Shown: positions 34,114-43,221, numbered from the stretch's first letter. The stretch is 64,000 bases of DNA from an uncultured Spiribacter sp. (GCA_937884605.1 CALGDM010000006.1:310001-374000); one strand, 5' to 3'. Notes: generated by a model from the sequence alone, not told the origin. Made by a program: numbers and translations.

Positions 34114-34888
34114 ACAGCGAGAAGCCGCCATCGACGGCCATGGCCTGACCGGTGACATGCTCGGCGCTCGCCAGATAGACCGCCAGTTGACCCATGTCCT
34201 CGGGAGTCTGCGCTTCACCCTGGGGTAGCAGCGTTTTCTGGTGGCGCTCCCAGGATTCCTGCTCGCTTTCGCCCTCGTGACGCCAGCGGCCGGCGAGACC
34301 GTCCTCGCCCCGCCACATGCCCGTGCCAACGATGCCGGGGCACAGCGCATTCACCGTTACGCCCTCGCTGGCCACTTCCTTGGCGATCGCGTTGGTAAAG
34401 CCGATGACGGCAAACTTCGACGCCGTGTAATGGGACAGGTCCGGGAACCCGACCTTGCCGGCGATGGAGGCGACGTTGATGATGCGACCAAAGCGCCGCG
34501 GCCGCATCACGGCGAGCTCCGCCTTTGAACAAAGGAACACGCCCTTGGCGTTGACCTTCATGATCCAGTCCCAGTCATCGGTGGTGAGTTCGTCGACCGA
34601 ACCGATGCTGAGAACGCCGGCGTTGTTGACGGCGATATCCAGCTGGCCGGCATCCGCGACAACGCTGTCAATCAGCTGGTTGACCGATTCCGGATCCGAT
34701 ACGTCGACCTGGAAAGCGCCGCTGCGACGGCCCACCGCTTCGACCTTGTCGGCGGTCTCCCGGGCAATCTCGACATCCAGATCCGCCACCATTACGTCGG
34801 CCCCGGCCCTGGCCAGTGCCATGGCGATCCCCTCGCCGATTCCGCGGCCACCGCCGGTGACCAATGCCGTTTTTCCTTCGAGTTCCAT
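34112..34888 (-). CDS. SDR-family oxidoreductase (classical type)
   Basis: 258 residues. The cofactor motif is TGGGRGIG (11-18), with VDVSDPESV, the conserved NNAG (VNNAGVLSIG), and the active-site Ser-Tyr-Lys as NVASIAGK and YTASKFAV. The C-terminal CPGIVGTGMWRG and GQAMAVDGGF are standard. It fits 3-oxoacyl/sorbitol-type SDRs such as 2,3-butanediol or sugar dehydrogenases. Asp after the second strand (ADLD) suggests NAD. Monocistronic after GAGGAG; the substrate cannot be named. Confidence 0.87.
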   Translation of the reverse strand: MELEGKTALVTGGGRGIGEGIAMALARAGADVMVADLDVEIARETADKVEAVGRRSGAFQVDVSDPESVNQLIDSVVADAGQLDIAVNNAGVLSIGSVDELTTDDWDWIMKVNAKGVFLCSKAELAVMRPRRFGRIINVASIAGKVGFPDLSHYTASKFAVIGFTNAIAKEVASEGVTVNALCPGIVGTGMWRGEDGLAGRWRHEGESEQESWERHQKTLLPQGEAQTPEDMGQLAVYLASAEHVTGQAMAVDGGFSL

Positions 34889-35010
34889 GAGTTGTCTCCT
34901 CTATTGAGGTGAAAGGAACTTTTAATAAGGACACAGTACTGGTCGGTTCCGTGGTGCATCAACAGCCCCAGCAAAATCATCGAGTCGCTTTCATTTTGCA
35001 TTTCCTTGTA

Positions 35011-35039
35011 TTAGCAAAAAACGCGGAGTAGTTTAAATA
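35011..35039 (+). promoter_or_regulatory. Putative promoter of the multi-PAS diguanylate cyclase gene
   Basis: In an A/T-rich island, TTAGCA (35011-35016) and TAAATA (35034-35039) are 17 bases apart, about 120 bases before the cyclase start. Moderate match to sigma70. Confidence 0.35.
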
Positions 35040-35161
35040 AACGTGCGAAATTAATGCAGCCTCGGAGGCATGGAATGCTTTAGCTGAACACAATCGCACG
35101 GATAGGCCATGGCGACTCCCGCCTGGTGTTGTCGGTGAGATAGCTTTCAAGGAAGAACGAT

Positions 35162-37144
35162 ATGCTTCGCAACGCCTCGGTCCAGTCACTCAGTGGCTGC
35201 ATTGCGCAGTCAGACTATCCCGTCTGTATTTCCAGTGCCGCGTTGGAACCCCCAGGACCGACTCTGTGTGATATCAACGACGCATTCGCGCGCCTGATTG
35301 GCTGTTCTCGCGCGGAGCTTATCGGTTTGACGCAGAGACCACGCCCGGAGCCCCTGGTTGAGCGGGCCGTACTCGAAGCGCTGAAGGCCAATCTCTCGGC
35401 CAAAGATAGCTATGCTGCTGTTATCTGGGGGATGCGTCGCGACGGTATCGCTCATCAGGTGCAGTGGAGTGTCCTGGCACTCAACGTTCTCGGCGACGAT
35501 GTCGATCATCTGGTCTGGATGCTCTGTGACGTCAATCCAGGTCTTGCAGCCCGGCAATCGCTGCTGGATGAAACCGAGCGGCTATACACCCTTATCCAAT
35601 CGGTCGCTGAGTCGCGATCGCTGGACGTGGACCATCCGTCCCGGATGGCTGAGGGAGACACGAAGGCGACCAACCATCCTGTCTGGTTGGGTCCCGAAGG
35701 CTCCCGGATGGGCATTGCCTTTATCGACCGCCGGCGTCGCATTTGTCAGGTCACCTCGTCCCTTGAGGCCATCCTCGGATATTCGGCGGACGAGATGATC
35801 GGTTGTGAGCTGGAGCAGTTCTACGTTGACCATGCGACGCTCGAGCGTCTGGGCGCCCAGGCTTACGCACGGCGTGGCTTCGGGCAGGATGTGTTGACCT
35901 ATCGGGCGGTGTTCGAGGGCTCCCGCGATGCGGTGATATTGGCGGCCGCGGATGGCTTTTTTACCGCGGCCAACCCCGCCGCTCTGGCACTCTTTGAAGT
36001 AGGGGGCAGCGCTCAATTCCTTCGGGAGTATGGCACGCCCGCCGCGCTGTCGCCCGCGATCCAGCCCGACGGCCAATGCTCGGCCGATTCCGCTCAGCGG
36101 TGGATACAAAAGGCTCTTGACTGCGGCCACTCGCTATTCGAGTGGTACCACGAGACTGCGAGTGGTCGGGTGTTTCCCGCGGAAGTGCAGCTGAGTCGTG
36201 TTGATCTGGATGACGGTGCGATTATTCAGGTCACCATTCGCGATATCTCGGAGAAAAAGGCCGCAATGGAGGCTCTTCGGCAGGCACGTGATGAGGCCGA
36301 GGCCTATTTTCAGGCGGTGCCGGTCATGGTCCTTTGCATGGATCTCAACGGGTATGTCACGCAGATCAACCAATTCGGTTGTGACCTTCTTGGTCTGTCT
36401 CGCGAGGCGATTATTGGCACTCCCTGGTTTGATGGTTTTCTGCCGCCCGAAGAAAGACCAGAATTGGAGCATGTTTTTGCGGCTTTGCGGCGCGATGACA
36501 CCGAAACCACCGAGTACCATGAAAATCAGGTTGTCACGGCGAATGGCAAAATACGGTTCATCGCATTTCGCAATGTGCTGTTCAGAGATAGCGCCGGGCA
36601 GATCAAGGGAATACTGGCCTCAGGTATCGATGTTACGCGGCAGCGCGAAGCCGAGGCCGACCTGGAGTACCGGGCCGCCCATGATGAACTGACCGGGCTT
36701 TGTAACCGTTGGCGCATGATGGAGCTGTTAAATGCAGAGACGCAGCGCGTTCAGCGTCACGGTGGGGTTTTCAGCCTGGTCCTGTTTGATGTGGATAAGT
36801 TCAAGCGCATTAACGATGAGCACGGTCATGACGCCGGGGATACTGTTCTGAAGTTGCTGGCTGCCCTGGTTACTCAGCGGCTTCGTAAGGTCGACGGCTT
36901 TGCGCGCTGGGGTGGCGAGGAGTTTCTCGTTTTGTTGCCAGCCACGGATCACGCCGGTGGGTACAAGCTCGCGGAGACGTTGCGGCGTTGTGTCGAAGGG
37001 GCCGACTTCGGTGCCGCAGGCCGTGTAACTATCAGCCTGGGCGTTGTCGCCTCCGGCGGTGACGAGACGGTGCGGCAGCTGCTGAAGCGCGTGGACGATC
37101 GGATGTACACTGGGAAAAGGGCTGGGCGCAATCGTACCGCCTGA
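35162..37144 (+). CDS. Multi-PAS sensor diguanylate cyclase
   Basis: 660 residues without clear membrane segments. About four PAS-type modules (roughly 15-130, 175-240, 250-365 and 375-495) lead into a GGDEF domain (about 500-655). The cyclase site is intact: FDVDKFKRINDEHGHDAGD and RWGGEEFLVLLP. An inhibitory I-site RKVD lies five residues before GGEEF. It should make c-di-GMP from GTP in response to cytoplasmic ligands or redox cues sensed by PAS. The ATG follows AAGGAAG. It is an active counterpart to the EAL protein at 4703. Confidence 0.92.
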   Translation: MLRNASVQSLSGCIAQSDYPVCISSAALEPPGPTLCDINDAFARLIGCSRAELIGLTQRPRPEPLVERAVLEALKANLSAKDSYAAVIWGMRRDGIAHQVQWSVLALNVLGDDVDHLVWMLCDVNPGLAARQSLLDETERLYTLIQSVAESRSLDVDHPSRMAEGDTKATNHPVWLGPEGSRMGIAFIDRRRRICQVTSSLEAILGYSADEMIGCELEQFYVDHATLERLGAQAYARRGFGQDVLTYRAVFEGSRDAVILAAADGFFTAANPAALALFEVGGSAQFLREYGTPAALSPAIQPDGQCSADSAQRWIQKALDCGHSLFEWYHETASGRVFPAEVQLSRVDLDDGAIIQVTIRDISEKKAAMEALRQARDEAEAYFQAVPVMVLCMDLNGYVTQINQFGCDLLGLSREAIIGTPWFDGFLPPEERPELEHVFAALRRDDTETTEYHENQVVTANGKIRFIAFRNVLFRDSAGQIKGILASGIDVTRQREAEADLEYRAAHDELTGLCNRWRMMELLNAETQRVQRHGGVFSLVLFDVDKFKRINDEHGHDAGDTVLKLLAALVTQRLRKVDGFARWGGEEFLVLLPATDHAGGYKLAETLRRCVEGADFGAAGRVTISLGVVASGGDETVRQLLKRVDDRMYTGKRAGRNRTA

Positions 37145-37176
37145 CCGGCAAGCCAATCGAAGACAACGGAGTTTTG

Positions 37177-37866
37177 ATGTCTCAAAACGTTTTAATCGTG
37201 CTGACCTCGCACGATCAGCTAGGCGATACCGGCAATAAAACCGGTTTCTGGCTCGAAGAGCTGGCCGCCCCTTACTACGTGCTCAAGGACGCCGGCGCCT
37301 CGTTGACGCTGGCCTCACCCAAGGGCGGTCAGCCGCCGGTGGATCCGTCCAGCGACGCGGAGGAGAGTCATACAGAGGCAACGCGGCGTTTCGAGGCCGA
37401 CGCCGAAGCCCAGGCGGCACTTGCCAGTACGCATCGGCTGAGCGAAATGAACGCTGATGACTTTGATGCCGTGTTCTATCCGGGGGGTCATGGGCCGCTG
37501 TGGGACCTGGCCGAGGATGCCGACTCGATTCGCCTGATCGAGGCCTTCATCGCTCAGGGCAAGCCGGTGGCGAGTGTCTGCCACGCACCGATCGTGCTGG
37601 TCGGCGCCAGGACCCACGCGGGTGAGCCGCTGGTCAACGGGCGCGAGGTGACTGGGTTTACCAATGGCGAGGAGGAAGCCGTTGGGCTGACCGAGGTAGT
37701 GCCTCATCGGGTAGAGGACGCTCTGCAGGCATGCGGCGGCGTCTATTCGAAAGCCGACGACTTTTCGCCCTACGTGCGCGTGGACGGGCAATTGATCACC
37801 GGCCAGAACCCGCCGTCATCGGCACCAACAGCACAAGCGCTGCTGGAGTGGCTAGAGAAGCGGTAA
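37177..37866 (+). CDS. DJ-1/PfpI family protein (Hsp31-like)
   Basis: 229 residues. Nucleophilic-elbow C135 with H136 is in VASVCHAPIVL and the partner Glu in GFWLEELAAPYY (E27). Also typical are FYPGGHGPLWDLA and TGFTNGEEEAVGLTEVVP. Such enzymes act as glyoxalase III or protein deglycases in the cytoplasm; several Hsp31 members carry the same Cys-His-Glu set. The ATG at 37177 is preferred to the in-frame TTG before it; CGGAG lies upstream. Converges on ssrA. Confidence 0.87.
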   Translation: MSQNVLIVLTSHDQLGDTGNKTGFWLEELAAPYYVLKDAGASLTLASPKGGQPPVDPSSDAEESHTEATRRFEADAEAQAALASTHRLSEMNADDFDAVFYPGGHGPLWDLAEDADSIRLIEAFIAQGKPVASVCHAPIVLVGARTHAGEPLVNGREVTGFTNGEEEAVGLTEVVPHRVEDALQACGGVYSKADDFSPYVRVDGQLITGQNPPSSAPTAQALLEWLEKR

Positions 37867-37873
37867 ATGGGAT

Positions 37874-37889
37874 CCCCGCCAAGGCGGGG
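37874..37889. terminator. Hairpin between the DJ-1 gene and ssrA
   Basis: CCCCGCC and GGCGGGG are separated by AA, giving a 7-bp perfect inverted repeat between convergent transcription units. No strong T-run follows on either strand, so it is a weak or bidirectional terminator, or simply protects RNA ends. Confidence 0.5.
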
Positions 37890-37899
37890 TTCCGGATGT

Positions 37900-38257
37900 T
37901 GGTGGAGACGGCGGGAATCGAACCCGCGTCCAAAGGACCTCCACTACAGGGTCTACATGCTTAGCGCCGTCTTTGGTTTTAGCAGCCACCGACCCAACGG
38001 CCAGGGTCAGGTTGCCGCGATCCCGTCAGGTTTCGCCGCGCGGGTCCGGGCACCCCGCGTGGCTAGCCTGTGTAATATGCCTGTCCGACACCCAACCACA
38101 GGCGATCAAGTGTGGACAGCTCACGGGTGTTTAGGCCGCGAGAGCGAAGTTGTCGTCGTTGGCAACTATCTTTTTTGTCACGTTTTTAACGAGGTTGAGT
38201 GACATCCCCGGCATGCACCTGGAGCTTTGCGACCTTCGTCGAAGCCATGTCGTCCCC
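37900..38257 (-). ncRNA. ssrA: Transfer-messenger RNA (tmRNA), ssrA
   Basis: About 358 bases on the minus strand, from GGGGACG at 38257 to CGTCTCCACCA at 37900. The 5' and 3' ends pair as the tRNA-like acceptor stem with one G-U and the T-arm reads GGTTCGATTCC; CCA is encoded. The tag frame starts at the resume codon GCC (38161-38163) and reads ANDDNFALAA then TAA (38131-38133), close to the E. coli tag ANDENYALAA. It rescues stalled ribosomes together with SmpB, whose gene lies just upstream on the same strand. Confidence 0.97.
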
Positions 38258-38312
38258 AGATAACTGAGTAGACAGGGTAGCGGCTGCAGGGTTCCAGGGG
38301 AAGGGCCCTGGG

Positions 38313-38801
38313 CTAGACGCGGTGCTTGAGCAGGCGCTCTTTCTCGCGCTGCCAGTCCCGCTCCTTTTTATCGGCGCGTTTGTCGTGCTGCTTCTTGCCC
38401 TTGGCAAGGCCGATGGTCAGCTTCGCGCGACCGCGCGACCAGTGCATGTCCAGGGGCACGATGGTGTAGCCGCGCTGCTCGGTGGCGCCGACAAGCTTGG
38501 CCAGCTCCTTTTGGTGTAATAACAGCTTACGCGTGCGGGTCGGGTCGGGATGGATATGCGTTGAGGCGGTGGGCAGCGGCGGCAGGTTGCAGCCGATCAG
38601 ATAGGCCTCGCCATTGCGGATAAAGACATACGCCTCGGTCAGGTTGGCGCGTCCAGCGCGCAGGCTTTTGACCTCCCAGCCTTCAAGCACGAGGCCGGCC
38701 TCGAAGCGTTCTTCAATGAAAAACTCGAACCGCGCCCGTCGATTGACGACGATGGTCGAGCCGCCGTCACCGGGTTTCTTTTTGCCTGATTTCTTACTCA
38801 C
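38313..38801 (-). CDS. smpB: SsrA-binding protein SmpB
   Basis: 162 residues. Conserved features: [35 protein letters not shown], the [14 protein letters not shown] strand, and the basic C-terminal tail [16 protein letters not shown], which enters the mRNA channel of a stalled ribosome. It binds the tRNA-like part of tmRNA. It is co-directional with and upstream of ssrA (56 bases apart), the usual pairing. It is divergent from ratA. Confidence 0.97.
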   Translation of the reverse strand: MSKKSGKKKPGDGGSTIVVNRRARFEFFIEERFEAGLVLEGWEVKSLRAGRANLTEAYVFIRNGEAYLIGCNLPPLPTASTHIHPDPTRTRKLLLHQKELAKLVGATEQRGYTIVPLDMHWSRGRAKLTIGLAKGKKQHDKRADKKERDWQREKERLLKHRV

Positions 38802-38918
38802 CCGAACAGTCTAACGGGGCCGGGCAGTCGCATCCAATGCGCAGGCCCGGCGATGAGCCGCTGCGTGGAGTCTGATATCCTTTCAGGCTTACTGACGGGC
38901 AACCCTCGAGCACAGCGC

Positions 38919-39353
38919 ATGACCACCGTTTCCCGCTCCGCCATCGTCCGGCATTCCGCCGAGCAGATGTTCGATCTGGTCGATGACGTGGCCCATTACG
39001 AAGACTATCTACCGTGGGTGAAGCGCAGCCACGAGCGCGAGCGCAGCGAGGACCGGGTGGTCGGTGAGCTGCTTTTCTCGAAGGCGGGATTCGAAAAGTC
39101 GTTTGTCACCCGCAATTACCGGCAACCGGGCAAGATGATCGAGATTCGTCTGATCGAGGGGCCGTTTCGTCATCTGGAGGGGTTCTGGCGCTTCGAGCCC
39201 ATGGGCGAGGGCGCCTGCAAGGTCTCGGTGGATCTCGAGTTCGAGTTCTCGAGCCGGTTGCTGGCCATGGCCTTCGGCAAGGTGTTCACTCAGGTCGCCG
39301 GCACGCTGGTGGATTCGTTCGTCAACCGGGCCAACGAGCGCTATGGCCGCTAA
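38919..39353 (+). CDS. ratA: RatA/START-domain protein (coenzyme Q-binding family)
   Basis: 144 residues, chosen start MTTVSRSAIVRHSAEQ. Conserved pattern: MFDLVDDVAHYEDYLPWV, then ELLFSKAGFEKSFVTRNY and a C-terminal helix VAGTLVDSFVNRANERYGR. The family (Coq10/START) binds ubiquinone-like lipids; E. coli RatA was also reported to block 70S ribosome assembly. The neighbour RnfH overlaps its 3' end by 11 bases, the normal arrangement. Weak ribosome site. Upstream frame to 38853 is less likely. Confidence 0.9.
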   Translation: MTTVSRSAIVRHSAEQMFDLVDDVAHYEDYLPWVKRSHERERSEDRVVGELLFSKAGFEKSFVTRNYRQPGKMIEIRLIEGPFRHLEGFWRFEPMGEGACKVSVDLEFEFSSRLLAMAFGKVFTQVAGTLVDSFVNRANERYGR

Positions 39354-39663
39354 TCAGATCGGCGAGGGCGGCGGCTGGATCGACGTCGAAGTTGCCTACG
39401 CCCTCCCGGAGCGTCAATGGCTTATCGCCCTGCGCGTGCCCGAGGGCACCCCGGCGCGGACGGCGGTTGAGCAGTCGGGGCTGCTTGACGACATTCCGGA
39501 GCTGGACATCGATGGGTCTGGCCTCGGGATATTTGCCGAACCCGTCAGTCCTGATGCCGCGCTGGCGCAGGGCGATCGTGTCGAGGTCTATCGGCCGCTG
39601 CAGGTCGACCCCAAGGCCCAGCGCCGCAACCGCGCTCGGGCGCAACGCCAGACAAAGCCCTAG
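39343..39663 (+). CDS. rnfH: RnfH family ubiquitin-like protein
   Basis: 106 residues of the beta-grasp type. VEVAYALPERQWLIALRVPEG, LLDDIPELDIDGSGLGIFAE and DRVEVYRPLQVDPKAQRRNRAR are typical of RnfH (YfjF, also called RatB). Its role is poorly known. The ATG lies inside the end of ratA. The 3' end overlaps the convergent bamE stop by four bases. Confidence 0.9.
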   Translation: MAANQIGEGGGWIDVEVAYALPERQWLIALRVPEGTPARTAVEQSGLLDDIPELDIDGSGLGIFAEPVSPDAALAQGDRVEVYRPLQVDPKAQRRNRARAQRQTKP

Positions 39664-40043
39664 CGGTTCGTCGCCGCCAGCGGGTGGTCGGCGTCAACGA
39701 AATCACCGCTGGCGGTGGCCAGACCGCCGCCATCAAAGATCAGCGTGAGTCGCCGCGAGATCGCCTCGACGTCGGCGCTGCGCGGCTCCACTTCATAGAC
39801 ATAATCCCAGCGGTTATCGGTGAACGGGTCCTCGATGGTCGGCGGGCCCAGCACAAAGCGCACCTGCCGGCGGGTCATGCCGGCCTGAAGCTCGTCCACG
39901 TCGGCCTTGTCAAAGAGCGTGCCCTGCCGGATTTCGGGTTTATACAGAATGGGCAGATTCTCGACGGTGCTCGCACACCCCGCAAGCGCCGCTGAGACGA
40001 GCAAGGCTGCGGCGATCCGTTTGGCGGTGTATACTGAAATCAT
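39660..40043 (-). CDS. bamE: Outer membrane assembly lipoprotein BamE
   Basis: 127 residues. A lipoprotein signal ends at the lipobox LAGC (19-22), so Cys22 is lipidated. The mature part has the SmpA/OmlA fold: YKPEIRQGTLFDKADVDELQAGMTRRQVRFVLGPP, listed in order, and WDYVYEVEP. BamE binds BamD and BamA to fold outer-membrane proteins. It is divergent from fur with just 35 bases between, so their promoters overlap. Confidence 0.95.
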   Translation of the reverse strand: MISVYTAKRIAAALLVSAALAGCASTVENLPILYKPEIRQGTLFDKADVDELQAGMTRRQVRFVLGPPTIEDPFTDNRWDYVYEVEPRSADVEAISRRLTLIFDGGGLATASGDFVDADHPLAATNR

Positions 40044-40078
40044 TATAAAGAAAGCGTCGTCCTGAGTGGTTTAGCGCA

Positions 40079-40564
40079 ATGGTAACCCAAGCCCGTCCTG
40101 CCTCGCACATTCCGTGGGAAATCAGTCACGAGTCGGATGAACTCCGGCGTGCCGGGCTCAAGGCCACGGCGCCGCGGCTCAAGATACTGCGTATTCTCGC
40201 CGGTCGAGAGCGCGCCCACCTGGCGGCCGAAGAGGTCTATCAGCGCCTCCACGACGCAGGAGAGGACATTGGGCTGGCGACGGTCTATCGCGTGCTGACC
40301 CAGTTCGCCGAAGCCGGTATCGTGATTCGGCACAACTTTGACAGTGATCGAGCGGTCTTCGAACTCAATTCAGGCATCCACCATGACCACCTGGTCTGCG
40401 TGGACTGCGGCAAGGTCGAGGAATTCAAGGACCGCGTGATCGAGCGTCGCCAGGTGGATGTGGCAGCGGTTTCCGGCTACGAGCTCCACAGCCACTCACT
40501 GATCCTCTACGGACGCTGCCCGGAGTGCGCGCGGATGGCGCGGCGCAACGATCAGTCGGCCTGA
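40079..40564 (+). CDS. fur: Ferric uptake regulator Fur
   Basis: 161 residues. N-terminal winged helix: LRRAGLKATAPRLKILRIL and DIGLATVYRVLTQFAEAGIV. Metal sites: HHDHLVCVDCGKVEEF and the C-terminal CPEC pair. An N-terminal extension of about 20 residues precedes the normal E. coli-like beginning, so the start may be further in. Fur binds Fe(II) and represses iron uptake genes. It overlaps the recN 3' end by 13 bases on the opposite strand. Confidence 0.94.
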   Translation: MVTQARPASHIPWEISHESDELRRAGLKATAPRLKILRILAGRERAHLAAEEVYQRLHDAGEDIGLATVYRVLTQFAEAGIVIRHNFDSDRAVFELNSGIHHDHLVCVDCGKVEEFKDRVIERRQVDVAAVSGYELHSHSLILYGRCPECARMARRNDQSA

Positions 40565-42222
40565 TCGAGCATTTCGCGGGCGTGATTGAGGGTGTTCTCG
40601 GTAATCTCGAGCCCGCCGAGCATGCGGGCGATCTCGTGGACGCGTTGATCCCCGATTAGCGGCTGCACATCGGTGACGGTGCGGCCGGATTCGTTCTGGC
40701 GTTTATCCACCTGAAGCTGCTGCATGCCCTGGGCGGCCACCTGGGGCAAATGGGTAATGCAGATCACTTGATGGTGCGCGGACAGGGCGCGCAGCTGGCG
40801 GCCGACCACTTCAGCAACGGCGCCGCCAATCCCCGTATCCGCTTCATCAAAGATCAGCGACGGCAGCTCGGCGGTATCGGCGGTGGCCACCTCAAGGGCG
40901 AGGCCGATCCGAGAAAGCTCGCCGCCTGATGCAACTTTCTGCAGCGGCGCCGCGCGCTGATCCGGGTTGGTGCGCACGTCAAAACGAACCCGGTCGGCGC
41001 CCTGTTCCGTGGGATTGGCCTGTTCGTCGGGCTCCACGGCGATGATCAGTGCCGCCCCTGCCATGCCCAGCTCGCTCAGCAGCTCACCGACCCGCTCACT
41101 CAGGGTGACCGCGGCCGCTTTTCTTGACTCGGAAAGCCCCCGCGCGGCTTCCGCGTAATCAGCCAGCAACGACGCCTGCTCGGCCTTGAGCGTGACCAGG
41201 CGCTCATCCGCCGAGGTCAGCCGTTCCAGCTCCGCGCGCAACGCCTCGGCATGCTCGGCAAGCGCCTCGGGCTCGATCTGGTGTTTGCGGGCCAGGTCAT
41301 GCAGGCGGCTGAGGCGGGTTTCCACGGCTTCAAGCCGTTCGGGGTCCATCTCGAGCTGATCGGCGAAATGGCGCAGGCCCTGACAGGCCTCGTCGATCTG
41401 GACCTGGCCGTTGGTCAGCAGCTGCTGGACCTCGTCGATGCGGGTGTCCACATCGCCGTGCGCGGATAGCTCGCGTTCGGCGCTGGCGATCAGCGACTGA
41501 GCGCTGGTCTCGCCGTCATAGAGTGCTTCCAGGCTGCGCTGACAGGCCGTGATGATTTCGCCGGCGCCGGCAAGCCGACGCTGTTCGCGCTCGAGCTCGG
41601 CCATTTCCTCGGCGCTGGGTGCGGCGTCGTCGAGCTCGTCGAGCTGGTAGCGCAACAGCTCGATGCGGTCTTCGTGATCCGCGCTGCCACCGCTCAACGA
41701 TTCGATTTCGGCGTTTACCCGGCGCCAGCGGCGGGCGAGTTCCGCCACCGCTTCGAGACGCTCGGGGTGCCCGGCGAAGCCGTCCAGCGTGCGCCGCTGG
41801 GTGTCCGGGCGCATCAGTGCCTGATGGGCATGCTGGCCGTGGATACCCATGAGCAGGGCACCCAGTTGTTCGAGCTGATAGCGGGTGGCCGGGCGGCCGT
41901 TGATCCAGGCCTGGGAGCGGCCATTGCTCTGAACAACCCGACGGATCAGGCACTCGTCATCCTCGTCCAGCGATTCCTCGCTCAGCCAGGCCCGGGCGCG
42001 GGGCGTGTCGCCGACATCGAACAGGCCATGCACCTCGCTTTTGCCGGCTTCCTCAGGGACCATCGAGCGGTCGGTGCGATCACCGAGGCAGAGACCCAGA
42101 GCATCAAGCAGGATGGATTTGCCAGCCCCGGTCTCGCCGGTGAGGGTGGTCAGCCCCGGTCCCCAGTCAAGTTCCAGCTGATCAATAATGGCGAAGTCAC
42201 GGATTTCGATACGCTTTAGCAT
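40552..42222 (-). CDS. recN: DNA repair protein RecN
   Basis: 556 residues, SMC-like. The N-terminal ATPase half has GETGAGKSILLDALGL; a long coiled coil spans about 160-370; the C-terminal half has Walker B LPSLIFDEADTGIGG and the ABC signature VASGGELSRIGLALE. RecN acts in double-strand-break repair and is often under SOS control; no LexA box was seen. It is preceded by nadK with a 7-base overlap, so both are one operon. Confidence 0.96.
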   Translation of the reverse strand: MLKRIEIRDFAIIDQLELDWGPGLTTLTGETGAGKSILLDALGLCLGDRTDRSMVPEEAGKSEVHGLFDVGDTPRARAWLSEESLDEDDECLIRRVVQSNGRSQAWINGRPATRYQLEQLGALLMGIHGQHAHQALMRPDTQRRTLDGFAGHPERLEAVAELARRWRRVNAEIESLSGGSADHEDRIELLRYQLDELDDAAPSAEEMAELEREQRRLAGAGEIITACQRSLEALYDGETSAQSLIASAERELSAHGDVDTRIDEVQQLLTNGQVQIDEACQGLRHFADQLEMDPERLEAVETRLSRLHDLARKHQIEPEALAEHAEALRAELERLTSADERLVTLKAEQASLLADYAEAARGLSESRKAAAVTLSERVGELLSELGMAGAALIIAVEPDEQANPTEQGADRVRFDVRTNPDQRAAPLQKVASGGELSRIGLALEVATADTAELPSLIFDEADTGIGGAVAEVVGRQLRALSAHHQVICITHLPQVAAQGMQQLQVDKRQNESGRTVTDVQPLIGDQRVHEIARMLGGLEITENTLNHAREMLDQAD

Positions 42223-43100
42223 GGCGGCGCGCCGTCTCCCCAGTGCAGCTTGGCCCGCAGAATATCGAAATAGCGATGCCCGGGGGGGTGCACCAGTCGC
42301 AGTGCATGGGGGTAGGCGACAATATCCAGCCGGCCGTCCCGGGTCAGCGACAGGTCGGTCTGGCTATCACAGCTGACATGCACCTGTTCGATGGACTGCG
42401 GTTGGACGCGCACTTCGATGTGGCTGCCGGCGCTGATCACCAGCGGTCGATTGCTGAGGGTGTGGGGCGAGATCGGTACCAGCGCCACGGCATCGATGCC
42501 CGGGTGCATGATCGGTCCGCCGCCGGACAGCGCATAGGCGGTGGAACCCGTGGGCGTGCAGATGATCAGGCCGTCGGAGCGGTGCCGGTTGCACGGCTCG
42601 CCGTCGATCCAGGTCTCGAATTCGATCATTCGTGCGGTGTTCCAGCGCTGCAGCACCACTTCGTTGATGGCCGGCGCATGGGCAACAATGCCGTCATCGC
42701 CCACCACGCGCGCTTCAAGCAACAGTCGCTCTTCGAGACGGCAGTCGCCGTCGATCACCCGAATGATCTCGTCAAAGCGATCCGGTGATACATCCACCAG
42801 AAACCCCAGTCGGCCCCGATTGATGCCCAGCACTGGGACCTGGTGCGCGGCCACTCGTTTGCCGGCATGCAGCAGCGTGCCGTCACCGCCAACGACAATC
42901 AGCAGGTCAATGCGGGGGGCGAGGCTGTCGAGGTCGGCGACAGGATGGGTGGCCGAGGCGGGAATGGCATCCCCGATGGCCTCGTCGAGCGAGACGGCAA
43001 GACTGCGTCCGTCGAGCTCGTGGATGAGCTTGCGAATCGTATCGATGACCGCCTGGTCGCCCGGCTTGCCCGTGATTGCGATACGTTGGAACGGTTGCAT
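42216..43100 (-). CDS. nadK: NAD kinase
   Basis: 294 residues from the ATG at 43100, which follows GAGGGAA. The kinase motif VVGGDGTLLHAGKRV and the NAD-binding HRSDGLIICTPTGSTAYALSGGGPIM, listed in fragments, identify NadK; PAINEVVLQR holds the conserved Asn-Glu. It phosphorylates NAD to NADP with ATP. Divergent from hrcA across a region containing a CIRCE element, which might also affect it. Confidence 0.95.
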   Translation of the reverse strand: MQPFQRIAITGKPGDQAVIDTIRKLIHELDGRSLAVSLDEAIGDAIPASATHPVADLDSLAPRIDLLIVVGGDGTLLHAGKRVAAHQVPVLGINRGRLGFLVDVSPDRFDEIIRVIDGDCRLEERLLLEARVVGDDGIVAHAPAINEVVLQRWNTARMIEFETWIDGEPCNRHRSDGLIICTPTGSTAYALSGGGPIMHPGIDAVALVPISPHTLSNRPLVISAGSHIEVRVQPQSIEQVHVSCDSQTDLSLTRDGRLDIVAYPHALRLVHPPGHRYFDILRAKLHWGDGAPPC

Positions 43101-43147
43101 GCAATTCCCTCGACAGTTCGCCGACAACCTAGCACGGTGGCCGCAAA

Positions 43148-43176
43148 TTGACAGCCATGGGGGGTGTTGATAGCTT
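43148..43176 (+). promoter_or_regulatory. Putative promoter of the hrcA-grpE-dnaK-dnaJ operon
   Basis: A perfect TTGACA (43148-43153) is followed after 17 bases by TAGCTT (43171-43176). The CIRCE element begins four bases after, at about the transcription start, as in many HrcA-controlled promoters. Confidence 0.55.
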
Positions 43177-43180
43177 GCTC

Positions 43181-43205
43181 TGGCACTCGCCTTTCACGAG
43201 TGCCA
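43181..43205. promoter_or_regulatory. CIRCE operator for HrcA
   Basis: TGGCACTC and GAGTGCCA form an 8-bp perfect inverted repeat separated by nine bases (43189-43197), the spacing of CIRCE (TTAGCACTC-N9-GAGTGCTAA). It lies 16 bases before hrcA, so HrcA should repress its own operon. Confidence 0.92.
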
Positions 43206-43221
43206 ATCCCTGGAGGACGGA

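Noticed and set aside
38919-39663. ratA-rnfH as a toxin-antitoxin pair
   Set aside because: These are conserved housekeeping-type genes next to smpB and bamE; the partner is not an established antitoxin.
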